From assembly GCA_013816445.1 (NCBI GenBank), contig JACDEK010000022.1, positions 1,763-10,174 of the forward strand: 8,412 bases of DNA, in the 5' to 3' direction. Positions 1 through 5,287 of this stretch are shown here, piece by piece. The notes beneath the pieces are model-generated. The model made no database searches and was not told where the DNA came from. It saw nothing but the letters and a program-made list of their open reading frames with translations. Source of the stretch: Candidatus Saccharimonadota bacterium. GTDB lineage: Bacteria; Patescibacteriota; Saccharimonadia; CAILAD01; BJGX01. Positions within the stretch are counted from its first letter, which is position 1; the number at the start of each line of letters is the position of its first letter. The position numbers and the translations under genes were made by a program.

Positions 1-211
1 GTTTACCTCGGTTTGGAGCGATAATAACTAAGTTTTCGTGTAAGTAATCACGACGGATTTCGGTTTCAATTCCGTGAGTATCTAGATTTACGCCACGATG
101 CTGAGGGCTAACGTGAGAGTTTTGATTACCTGACGCTGGCTTTTCTGCATGATGCTCTACAGAAACCTTCTTTTTACTTGATGATTGATTTGAAGATGGG
201 GGTATTAACAT
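1..211 (-). CDS. Partial CDS (5' end only), possible galactose-1-phosphate uridylyltransferase-like protein
   Basis: An open minus-strand frame starts at an ATG (209-211) and runs off the left edge, giving about 70 residues. The first 45 or so are low complexity, rich in Ser, Lys, His and Gln (MLIPPSSNQSSSKKK...). The protein then turns into a folded-looking stretch with E-I-R-R-D-Y followed by LVIIAPNRGK. This resembles the N-terminal strand of the GalT/HIT-superfamily nucleotidylyltransferases, which typically read E-x-R-x-D...W-V-I-I-A-x-x-R-x-x-R-P. If so, it would transfer UMP between sugar phosphates in the cytosol. The catalytic H-x-H motif lies outside the window, so the family call is tentative. 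The gene is divergent from the glycosyltransferase at 269, with 57 nt between the starts. A possible minus-strand promoter is TTGCAG (244-249) and TACCAT (221-226) with a 17-nt spacer. Confidence 0.5.
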   Translation of the reverse strand, partial: MLIPPSSNQSSSKKKVSVEHHAEKPASGNQNSHVSPQHRGVNLDTHGIETEIRRDYLHENLVIIAPNRGK

Positions 212-232
212 ATACTTCTTATGGTACCAGTA

Positions 233-262
233 TTGTTCTTTTGCTGCAAAAAATGAGATAAT
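233..262 (+). promoter_or_regulatory. Promoter for a probably leaderless mRNA of the first glycosyltransferase
   Basis: A TTGTTC -35 box (233-238) and a GATAAT -10 box (257-262) are separated by 18 nt. Only 6 nt lie between the -10 box and the ATG at 269, so transcription should start at or next to the A of the ATG. No Shine-Dalgarno sequence precedes the gene, in keeping with a leaderless transcript. Confidence 0.5.
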
Positions 263-268
263 GCCTGC

Positions 269-1378
269 ATGACAAAATCAAAAAAACGTGTGGTCGTTCT
301 TTCAGCAAAGACAGGTGGTGGGCATAGAGCAGCTGCACTGGCTATTGTGGAGCAACTAGAAAACGACCCTTCTCTTGAGGTAATTCATTTTGATTTTCTT
401 GAAGCTCAGCCGCGACCAATTCGTGATATACCTAAGATGTACTCGGCGATTACTAAGCTAAAGTCAGCTTACGGCACTATTTTTAAACTCACCGAGGGGA
501 GTAGGCAAGCTCAGTTTGCACTTGATACTATTGCTAAGCGGTACCAAAAAGAAATTCGCCAGATTATTACTGAGCTTGATCCCGATATTATGGTTTCTTG
601 TCATTTTGGTGCTAATACTTTTTTGCCGTTACTACAAAACTGGAAAAAACACGTACCATTTATTACTGTTGTTACTGATCTTGCGACTGGTCATCCGATG
701 TGGTTCGATAAACGTGCCGATCTGATTATTGTACCGAGTAGTGAGAGCTATAAGCGGGCTAGAAGCTTCGGTGTACCAACTGATAAGCTTAAATTGATTG
801 GCCTGCCAACGGCCAGTGCCTTTAATGCTGTGCATCAAGATAAGTCTAGTTTGAAAGCACAGCTTGATTGGCCAGCTGACATTCCGAGCCTGCTAGTAAT
901 GGCTGGCGGTGATGGTATGGGCAAGGTATCTTCTTTGACGCGCCAGCTTGATAAGATTTCGGCCAATGTACACATAGCTGTTATAGCTGGGCGTAACCAA
1001 AGCCTGCAGAATAGTTTACAGGCTCGCAAAACTAACAATCCGACCACTATTTATGGCTTTTGTGATAATGTTGCGGAGCTGATGCACGCATCAGATCTTT
1101 TACTCACTAAAGCTGGCCCTGGTACTATTGTTGAAGCAATTATTTCACGTCTCCCCATTGTTTTGTATGATTTTCTACCTGGTCAAGAAGAAGGAAATTT
1201 GCATTATGTGGTAGATAACCGAGCAGGTTTATGGGCATCAACAAATAATCTTGCAGTGCGCGCCACCGAGGATTTATTAGCCGGGCATATTAAGGTTGGC
1301 GGCCCTCGCTACGAGAAGATTCGTTTGCAACATAGTAGGGCCGCCCAAGAGATAGCTAAGCTTGTCAGTACATATTAA
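269..1378 (+). CDS. GT28-type glycosyltransferase, MGDG synthase / processive diacylglycerol glycosyltransferase-like
   Basis: This 369-residue protein has the two-domain GT-B layout of the monogalactosyldiacylglycerol synthase / UgtP family. The N-terminal domain carries the glycine-rich lipid-acceptor loop (VVVLSAKTGGGHRAAA, residues 8-23), and H19 falls where the family has its conserved histidine. The C-terminal GT28 domain carries the nucleotide-sugar motif LLLTKAGPGTIVEA (about residues 277-290), followed by PGQEEGN. Such enzymes work at the inner face of the cytoplasmic membrane and transfer Glc or Gal from a UDP-sugar to diacylglycerol. MurG shares the fold, but MurG lacks the N-terminal GGGH acceptor loop in this MGDG-synthase form, so glycolipid synthesis is the better reading. 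The length matches the family. The ATG at 269 is chosen because the -10 box lies 6 nt upstream. The next gene is a second glycosyltransferase, 61 nt downstream. Sugar donor and product cannot be read from sequence. Confidence 0.85.
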   Translation: MTKSKKRVVVLSAKTGGGHRAAALAIVEQLENDPSLEVIHFDFLEAQPRPIRDIPKMYSAITKLKSAYGTIFKLTEGSRQAQFALDTIAKRYQKEIRQIITELDPDIMVSCHFGANTFLPLLQNWKKHVPFITVVTDLATGHPMWFDKRADLIIVPSSESYKRARSFGVPTDKLKLIGLPTASAFNAVHQDKSSLKAQLDWPADIPSLLVMAGGDGMGKVSSLTRQLDKISANVHIAVIAGRNQSLQNSLQARKTNNPTTIYGFCDNVAELMHASDLLLTKAGPGTIVEAIISRLPIVLYDFLPGQEEGNLHYVVDNRAGLWASTNNLAVRATEDLLAGHIKVGGPRYEKIRLQHSRAAQEIAKLVSTY

Positions 1379-1427
1379 TTTGCTATTTCTGCTAGCCACC
1401 AGACTGTATCGATCACTGTAAAAAGGT

Positions 1428-1433
1428 TATACT
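1428..1433 (+). promoter_or_regulatory. -10 box for a probably leaderless GT4 glycosyltransferase mRNA
   Basis: TATACT (1428-1433) sits exactly 6 nt upstream of the ATG at 1440, the same geometry as at 257-269. No convincing -35 box or Shine-Dalgarno sequence is visible. The preceding 50 nt show no terminator for the upstream gene, so some read-through is possible. Confidence 0.4.
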
Positions 1434-1439
1434 AGGTAA

Positions 1440-2657
1440 ATGACGCTCATGACAAATATGATACATATTGTGATTGGTTCAGATTTATTTAAGCCAAGTA
1501 TTGGTGGTACTGAGACCGTCACTCACAATATGGGGGTTAATCTAACAAAGGCTGGCTTTAAGGTGACGGTGATAGCACCAGCTCCAAAGGATATGCAGAC
1601 GACACCAAAAGTTGAGAAAGATCCGGGTGGCTATACAATAGTGCGTGTACGCTCTTATGGCATACCTATACAGCAAAATTTACGTTTTAGTAAGCATGCT
1701 TATAAGCAAATTGCCGAGTATTTAGACAACCCAAGTAATACTCCAGATATTATTCACTGTAATAATCCATTTCCAACCAGTCGAGAACTTATTAAATACG
1801 CCAAAAAACATGACTTACCTTTAGTAATTGGTTCGCATTTAATGCCCGAAAGCTTCACCACAAGTATTCGACGCCTGGGTGGCTTGCATCACTTGCTTGA
1901 CGCCATGGGCTGGCACTATATTGCTCGGGTCTATAACAAGGCAGATAGAGTTGTAGCACCCACTCAGACAGCATTAAATTACTTACTCGAACATGGATTG
2001 AAGGTACCAACACAAGCTATCTCAAATGGTATTGATTTGGCGGCTAACGCACCACTTAGGGTAGATAAGGCCAAGCTGAAGCGCGAATTAGGCATTAAGA
2101 GTCAATATGTGGTGGTCTATGCTGGCAGACTTAGTGTAGAAAAACGTATTGATGTGGTAATGGCTGCCTTTGCACGCTTAGTTGATCAATATGATGTAGA
2201 GCTTATACTGATTGGGGATGGTAATGCTCGCCAAACGCTCGAGAAGCAGGCCAAGAGGCTCGGTGTACAAGACAAGGTACTCTTTACCGGTTTTGTACAA
2301 GAACTCGAGCAGAAGCGGCGTTATATGGCTGTGAGTGATGTGTTTGCAATCGCCTCACCCGTTGAGTTGCAGAGCATTGTAGCTCTTGAGGCCATGACAG
2401 CCGGCCTACCAATACTGGCTGTCAATGAAGGTGCTTTGCCAGAGCTAGCGCAAAAAGGCGTTAATGGTGGTACATTTACAGATGGTGATAGTGTAGGGCT
2501 TGCCCGAATGATTGGTGGCTTATTGAGTGACCCTGAACTACTCAAGCAGTACAGACAGGGGAGCCTTGATATTATTAAACACCACGATATTCACGACACC
2601 TGGAAACAGTATAGTGAGATGTACAAGGCCGTTATCGCTAAGCATAACAATTCTTGA
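1440..2657 (+). CDS. GT4-family glycosyltransferase, possible diacylglycerol alpha-glycosyltransferase
   Basis: This 405-residue GT-B enzyme is of the GT4 family. The N-terminal half begins with a Rossmann strand and an acceptor-side loop (GSDLFKPSIGGTETVTHNM, about residues 13-31, with the hallmark GG-x-E), followed by a strand reading VTVIAPAP. The C-terminal half has VVYAGRLSVEKRIDVV (about residues 221-236), LILIGDG and the retaining-enzyme E-x7-E signature in VELQSIVALEAMTAGLP, where the two glutamates contact the nucleotide sugar. The overall pattern resembles bacterial 1,2-diacylglycerol 3-alpha-glucosyltransferases. Since it directly follows an MGDG-synthase-like gene, a role in membrane glycolipid synthesis is a reasonable inference, but cell-surface glycan synthesis cannot be excluded. 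ATG 1440 is preferred because of the -10 box 6 nt upstream; ATG 1449 is an alternative. The TGA stop lies inside the -35 box of the tmRNA promoter. Confidence 0.85.
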   Translation: MTLMTNMIHIVIGSDLFKPSIGGTETVTHNMGVNLTKAGFKVTVIAPAPKDMQTTPKVEKDPGGYTIVRVRSYGIPIQQNLRFSKHAYKQIAEYLDNPSNTPDIIHCNNPFPTSRELIKYAKKHDLPLVIGSHLMPESFTTSIRRLGGLHHLLDAMGWHYIARVYNKADRVVAPTQTALNYLLEHGLKVPTQAISNGIDLAANAPLRVDKAKLKRELGIKSQYVVVYAGRLSVEKRIDVVMAAFARLVDQYDVELILIGDGNARQTLEKQAKRLGVQDKVLFTGFVQELEQKRRYMAVSDVFAIASPVELQSIVALEAMTAGLPILAVNEGALPELAQKGVNGGTFTDGDSVGLARMIGGLLSDPELLKQYRQGSLDIIKHHDIHDTWKQYSEMYKAVIAKHNNS

Positions 2658-2682
2658 CTTTTTGACACAATTAGCGTAAAAT
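2654..2682 (+). promoter_or_regulatory. tmRNA promoter
   Basis: TTGACT (2654-2659) and TAAAAT (2677-2682) are separated by 17 nt. The mature tmRNA begins at 2693, so initiation about 7 nt after the -10 box would give a very short 5' extension for RNase P to remove. The -35 box overlaps the stop codon of the upstream glycosyltransferase gene. A second TTGACA at 2662-2667 is poorly spaced for this -10 box. Confidence 0.6.
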
Positions 2683-2692
2683 TACTCGTTAT

Positions 2693-3082
2693 GGGGCTGA
2701 CTAGCTTCGACATGAGGACCTTAAAATATATTTGCAAGCCGGTTTGGAATACACGTTAGCTGTTCCAACACCTTAAGTGAAAATACACTTATTAGTAAGT
2801 TAAGAAGCGCGTTTACGTTGCCTACACTTGCACCAGCATACGCTTAATTGAGTATGCCGTCTCACTTTTTGATACCAGGTAGAAAAGTAGGCGCCAATTA
2901 TCTGGTTGCTACATAGTTGTTTGTAAGCCGACTACGTTTAAGACTACAGTTTACTGAAGCGATCTATCTGTTTGTTGGTTAGTAGGATAGGTAGCTTTTA
3001 AAACAAATTCAGATCAACTACGCTTGTAGACGATATATTTAAAGCCTTGTGGACGAGGGTGCGATTCCCTCCAGCTCCACCA
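2693..3082 (+). ncRNA. ssrA: Transfer-messenger RNA (tmRNA)
   Basis: This one-piece tmRNA is about 390 nt. The acceptor stem pairs GGGGCTG (2693-2699) with CAGCTCC (3072-3078), followed by discriminator A and an encoded CCA (3080-3082). The 5' end has the tmRNA-type GGGGCTGA...TTCGAC. The T arm is GAGGG (3055-3059), loop TGCGATT, CCCTC (3067-3071). The loop has G where nearly all tRNAs and tmRNAs have the second T (position 55). The tag frame ends in Ala-Pro-Ala-Tyr-Ala and a TAA (2845-2847). That stop lies in the loop of a hairpin GCATAC (2836-2841)/GTATGC (2852-2857), where helix 5 of tmRNA normally holds the tag stop. The frame is open upstream through GCG TTT ACG TTG CCT ACA CTT GCA; the resume codon is uncertain (GCG 2809 and AAG 2797 are candidates). 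tmRNA, with SmpB, rescues stalled ribosomes and tags the nascent chain for proteolysis. Confidence 0.93.
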
Positions 3083-3140
3083 AAAGAGCATTTCGTGTTT
3101 CGCGGAGTGCTTTTTTGTTACTTGCTAATCTGTAGGAGGG
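3074..3140 (+). repeat. tmRNA 3'-end repeat, copy 0 (resident copy)
   Basis: This is the tmRNA 3' tip GCTCCACCA plus its terminator and the following AT-rich stretch. The part 3103-3135 (33 nt) is identical to 5109-5141. Across 3074-3135 only five substitutions separate it from 5080-5141. It serves as the reference for the copies at 3587, 5080 and 5180. Confidence 0.8.
3087..3116 (+). terminator. tmRNA intrinsic terminator
   Basis: An 11-bp stem, AGCATTTCGTG (3087-3097) with CGCGGAGTGCT (3101-3111) including G-U pairs, closes a TTT loop and is followed by a run of T to 3116. It starts 4 nt after the encoded CCA. The same element, with changes that keep the stem, recurs at about 5094-5123. 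Confidence 0.85.
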
Positions 3141-3183
3141 TGTATTGTTTGATATTTATATGGGCGTGCTATATGCTGTATTT

Positions 3184-3437
3184 ATGAAAAATTTAACTAA
3201 ATGGATAGCATTAATTGCTCTTGCTGTTACTATTGCAGTAGTACTGTATTTGTAGTTACAAAACCTCAAAGAGATGAGGCTAATAAGGCCAAAGAAGCCC
3301 AGCTACAGGCTGGAGATGAACATCAAGCAAATGAGATCAAGCGGATTGAGGAAAAGGAAAATAAGTATTGTGATCAAGTTAAAGGAATACCTGTTAAAGA
3401 TGTTGCCCATAGCCAAGACTGTGATAAATATCACTAG
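3184..3437 (+). pseudogene. Small membrane-anchored hypothetical protein, interrupted by a frameshift
   Basis: From ATG 3184 a frame encodes a lysine-tipped transmembrane helix (MKNLTKWIALIALAV... ending in VVLYL) and hits TAG at 3253-3255. The continuation lies in the -1 frame. It picks up at about 3240 as FVVTKPQRDEANKAKEAQ and continues as a highly charged, probably helical stretch. It ends in a Cys-bearing tail (KYCDQVKG...SQDCDKYH) at the TAG 3435-3437. Joined, the two halves make a sensible protein of about 84 residues: short cytoplasmic tip, one membrane span, charged exterior. A one-base deletion around 3235-3252 would explain the split. The alternative start ATG 3201 in the downstream frame gives a Cys/Ser-rich leader that does not look like a real N terminus. 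No slippery heptamer is visible. A weak promoter (TTGTTT 3145-3150, TATATG 3170-3175) lies upstream. Function unknown. Confidence 0.55.
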
Positions 3438-3506
3438 AGACGATCGAGTATTTCCTTATGAATATAGTGTCATTCCCTTGAAGTATAAGACTTACCTGGT
3501 AAGTAG

Positions 3507-3595
3507 ATATCTCTGATACTCTGGATAGATAAGTTTTCTCCAGTAGTCTACATTCTCAATAATACTGTACCAACTTTTTCGCACTCGCTCCACCA
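3507..3595 (+). repeat. Island repeat, copy 1, ending in a tmRNA-like GCTCCACCA tip
   Basis: This 89-nt unit begins ATATCTCTG and ends GCTCCACCA (3587-3595). It aligns almost end to end with 5001-5088 with one 1-nt gap, sharing blocks such as ATATCTCTG, TCTCCAGTAG, CCAA and TTTTTCG. Read on the minus strand it encodes L-V-E-R-V-R-K-S-W-Y-S-I and then YWRKLIYPEYQRY. The second copy preserves this partly at the protein level. Confidence 0.65.
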
Positions 3596-3610
3596 GTAAT
3601 TATTACAATA

Positions 3611-3640
3611 CAAAAACCAGGTTAAAATACCCGGTTTTTG
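3611..3640. terminator. Bidirectional intrinsic terminator
   Basis: CAAAAACC (3611-3618) pairs with GGTTTTTG (3633-3640). After one A/C mismatch, GG pairs with CC, closing an 8-nt loop. T runs leave the stem on both strands. It could end plus-strand transcripts from the tmRNA side and the minus-strand transcript of the small gene at 3767-3895. A second, weaker stem (AGTGT 3654-3658, ACACT 3667-3671, then T5) follows on the plus strand. Nothing else is visible between 3641 and 3766. Confidence 0.6.
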
Positions 3641-3766
3641 TGTATAAATGAGTAGTGTTAACATATACACTTTTTATGTTTGTATCTATCTTCTTCTTAC
3701 ATTATAATTATTTACTAACCTCTGAATTATCAATCTATTTCTGCCCTAGTTCGGTCAAAATAGTAA

Positions 3767-3895
3767 TTAGCGTGTAATCAAGAGTTCAACGACAAATGTT
3801 ATATACCACTCTAGCTTTATAAGCCCGATAATCTGTATATAAAGCCTGCTAAAAACCCAGTCTGGCCGATTGCTGTTAGGTTGACTATTAATCAT
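3767..3895 (-). CDS. Small hydrophobic hypothetical protein, 42 residues
   Basis: This minus-strand frame runs from an ATG at 3893-3895 to a TAA at 3767-3769. An AGGAG Shine-Dalgarno (complement of 3904-3908) lies 8 nt before the ATG, ideal spacing. A plausible minus-strand promoter precedes it: TTGTAG (complement of 3949-3954), 18-nt spacer, TTATAT (complement of 3925-3930). The protein starts with a polar, Asn/Pro-rich head (MINSQPNSNRPDW). It continues as a largely hydrophobic, aromatic stretch with a few charges (LYIQIIGLIKLEWYITFVVELL), so it may sit in or on the membrane. A terminator at 3611-3640 lies downstream. I do not recognise a family. The start signals, not the protein, are the main argument that it is real. 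Confidence 0.5.
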   Translation of the reverse strand: MINSQPNSNRPDWVFSRLYIQIIGLIKLEWYITFVVELLITR

Positions 3896-3960
3896 TCTAC
3901 ATTCTCCTATAAAGAAGTTTGTAAATATAAACTGAGTTTGTTAGTTTTCTACAAATAAAA

Positions 3961-4062
3961 AGTGAGGTGCGAGAGAATTGCCCTGATGTAAAGCCGCAAA
4001 GGAGTGAAGCTACACACTAATATTCCAAGTCAGCCCAAATCAACCCTCAGGTACCTGTCACT
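3961..4062 (+). ncRNA. Candidate structured leader RNA upstream of the 265-residue protein
   Basis: A long-range stem closes about 100 nt. AGTGA (3961-3965) pairs with TCACT (4058-4062), and GGTGC (3966-3970) pairs with GTACC (4051-4055) with one G-U, leaving a TG bulge (4056-4057). Inside lie a small hairpin (AGTG 4003-4006 / CACT 4015-4018) and GC-richer, purine-rich joining segments, in contrast to the AT-rich surroundings. Fragments recall known riboswitch cores: CCCTGATG-TAAA-CCGCAA is SAM-I-like, while CCAAGTCAG and TACCTG are cobalamin-like. Neither full consensus fits. It lies 79 nt upstream of the ATG at 4141, but a promoter at 4092-4120 separates it from that gene, so it may be a free RNA or a leader read from a promoter I do not see. 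Confidence 0.35.
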
Positions 4063-4091
4063 AACATCGTTAGATTTGTTTTAGCTTATGT

Positions 4092-4120
4092 TTGACTATC
4101 GCTGTATCGTAGTTTATTCT
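4092..4120 (+). promoter_or_regulatory. Promoter of the 265-residue membrane-anchored protein gene
   Basis: TTGACT (4092-4097) and TATTCT (4115-4120) have a 17-nt spacer. The predicted start near 4127 leaves a short leader holding AAGGAG (4129-4133 region) and then the ATG at 4141. Confidence 0.65.
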
Positions 4121-4140
4121 ATTGAAAAAGGAGAATTGCA

Positions 4141-4938
4141 ATGAAGAAGATGGTAATTGCTGTCTTAGTTGTATTGATCATTCTTGGTGGATTAGTGATA
4201 TTTGATACTATAAGAATTGATAACTACAAATCCCAAGCAAAGGTAATTCGAGTAAGTTTTATAGTAAATTCTGATAAAGACCTATCGTTAGCGAGTAATA
4301 AGAATGATGACAACCAGGCTCTGAAAGAAGATATCTATCAGAAATATCAACAAAACCTAGCTGTCGCAAAAAGCCTAGACAGTCAGAATACCTCAAGTAG
4401 ATATCTACTCCCGTGGAACAGGTCAGAAGCAAGTGAAATTCAAAAAAATACAAATAAAATGTCTCAAGCAGTTGTATATTATGGTGCAAATATCGCCATA
4501 ACAAAAGCAATAATACTCCATGACAAACTTGTAGCTTCAATTCAGGCTAATGCATCTACCTTAAATACCGGCAACTTTAATATTCTACTTATCCAAGAAT
4601 CTAATTTTTTAAAATTGAGTTCGGACGAAGAAGAGATTAATGGAGTCTTGAAACAGCTAGCGAAGCTGGTAACTGGTGTCGATATTAGTTACCCAATATA
4701 TGTTTCAGATATTGCTCATCAATATTTCTCTACTATTACTTCTAATATTGCCAGCTATAAACAAAACAAAGCCATTAATCAATCTGAAGTCAACGATTTA
4801 AGCGTAAAATTTAATAAAACTGATTACAATCAATATAATCAAGCAATGACCAATCTTGTTAATACTTCATTTGACAGTGTTTATAAACCTTATCTTTCTT
4901 TAGTTGGCGAAGTAACTGATTTCTCGGATAAACTATAA
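4141..4938 (+). CDS. Membrane-anchored extracytoplasmic hypothetical protein, 265 residues
   Basis: The start ATG has a textbook AAGGAG Shine-Dalgarno about 8 nt upstream and its own promoter. Residues 1-22 form Lys-tipped hydrophobic segment MKKMVIAVLVVLIILGGLVIF, a signal anchor with no lipobox cysteine and no clear signal-peptidase site. The remainder (about 240 residues) is polar, rich in Asn, Ser, Gln and Lys, and apparently mostly helical, with no cysteine and no repeat. I recognise no catalytic motif or family. The likely topology is N terminus inside with a large domain outside the cell. The gene sits alone between two copies of the tmRNA-tip repeat, so it is the main candidate cargo of the island. 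Its AT-rich codon use (many AAT, AAA, ATT) differs from the glycosyltransferase genes upstream, fitting acquired DNA. No convincing terminator is seen directly after it. Confidence 0.8.
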   Translation: MKKMVIAVLVVLIILGGLVIFDTIRIDNYKSQAKVIRVSFIVNSDKDLSLASNKNDDNQALKEDIYQKYQQNLAVAKSLDSQNTSSRYLLPWNRSEASEIQKNTNKMSQAVVYYGANIAITKAIILHDKLVASIQANASTLNTGNFNILLIQESNFLKLSSDEEEINGVLKQLAKLVTGVDISYPIYVSDIAHQYFSTITSNIASYKQNKAINQSEVNDLSVKFNKTDYNQYNQAMTNLVNTSFDSVYKPYLSLVGEVTDFSDKL

Positions 4939-5000
4939 AAGAAGAACTAGCTTTCTATGGTGCCGCTCCCTTAAGGTAGTAGAGTAAATCTATTGAGCTT

Positions 5001-5147
5001 ATATCTCTGGTACTCAGAAGATAGCAATTCTCTCCAGTAGAGGATATTTTATATATTGAGTGCCAATTTTTTCGGACTTGCTCCACCAAAAGTGCATTGC
5101 GTGACTCACGGAGTGCTTTTTTGTTACTTGCTAATCTGTAGAGAGGG
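5001..5147 (+). repeat. Island repeat, copy 2: copy-1-like body, tmRNA tip, duplicated tmRNA terminator and downstream flank
   Basis: Positions 5001-5088 match the 89-nt unit at 3507-3595. Positions 5080-5141 match the tmRNA 3' end, terminator and flank at 3074-3135, including 33 identical bases. This copy therefore joins both parts in one place: a composite junction. The terminator hairpin is still well formed, with the stem CGTG/CACG in place of CGTG/CGCG. On the minus strand this stretch also forms an open frame (4955-5200) that I treat as part of the repeat rather than as a gene. Confidence 0.75.
5094..5123 (+). terminator. Duplicate of the tmRNA terminator
   Basis: GCATTGCGTG (5095-5104 region) pairs with CACGGAGTGC, one G-G mismatch, followed by a T6 run. 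It is a near copy of 3087-3116. No RNA gene ends here, so it is a relic or serves the 265-residue protein gene upstream. Confidence 0.6.
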
Positions 5148-5179
5148 CAAAAGGATATAGTACCAATCTTCATAGACTT

Positions 5180-5230
5180 GCTCCACCAAAAGTAGACCAA
5201 ACATAGTGGCCTTTTTTGTTATACTTGCTT
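5180..5230 (+). repeat. Island repeat, copy 3, most diverged tmRNA-tip copy
   Basis: GCTCCACCA (5180-5188) lies exactly 100 nt after the tip of copy 2. It is followed by the same AAAAG, a diverged stem region, CTTTTTTGTTA and ACTTGCT as in copies 0 and 2. The upstream side (GTACCAAT...GACTTGCTCCACCA) matches the last 30 nt of copies 1 and 2. On the minus strand it encodes a 26-codon frame starting M-F-G-L-L-L-V-E-Q-V. Confidence 0.6.
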
Positions 5231-5287
5231 GATAAATTAAGGTGTGACATTATCTAGGTATTATTGCTTCCAGTCTTAGGAGTGAGA

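Noticed and set aside
3507..3595. Degraded tRNA gene ending in CCACCA
   Set aside because: No T-arm, anticodon arm or matching 5' acceptor strand can be found upstream of any of the three extra tips.
3961..4062. Canonical SAM-I or cobalamin riboswitch
   Set aside because: Only scattered core words match. The P3-type pairing of SAM-I and the full B12-box context are missing, so I leave it as an unassigned structured RNA.
3074..5188. CRISPR array
   Set aside because: The repeated units are few, unevenly spaced and diverged, and they match the tmRNA 3' end.
4955..5200. An 81-codon minus-strand open frame
   Set aside because: It spans repeat copies 2 and 3 and the duplicated terminator. The peptide conserved between copies changes frame within it, so it is not an intact gene.
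5264..5287. Upstream TTG start for the zinc-ribbon-like protein
   Set aside because: ATG 5288 has AGGAG five bases upstream; the TTG has no ribosome-binding site.
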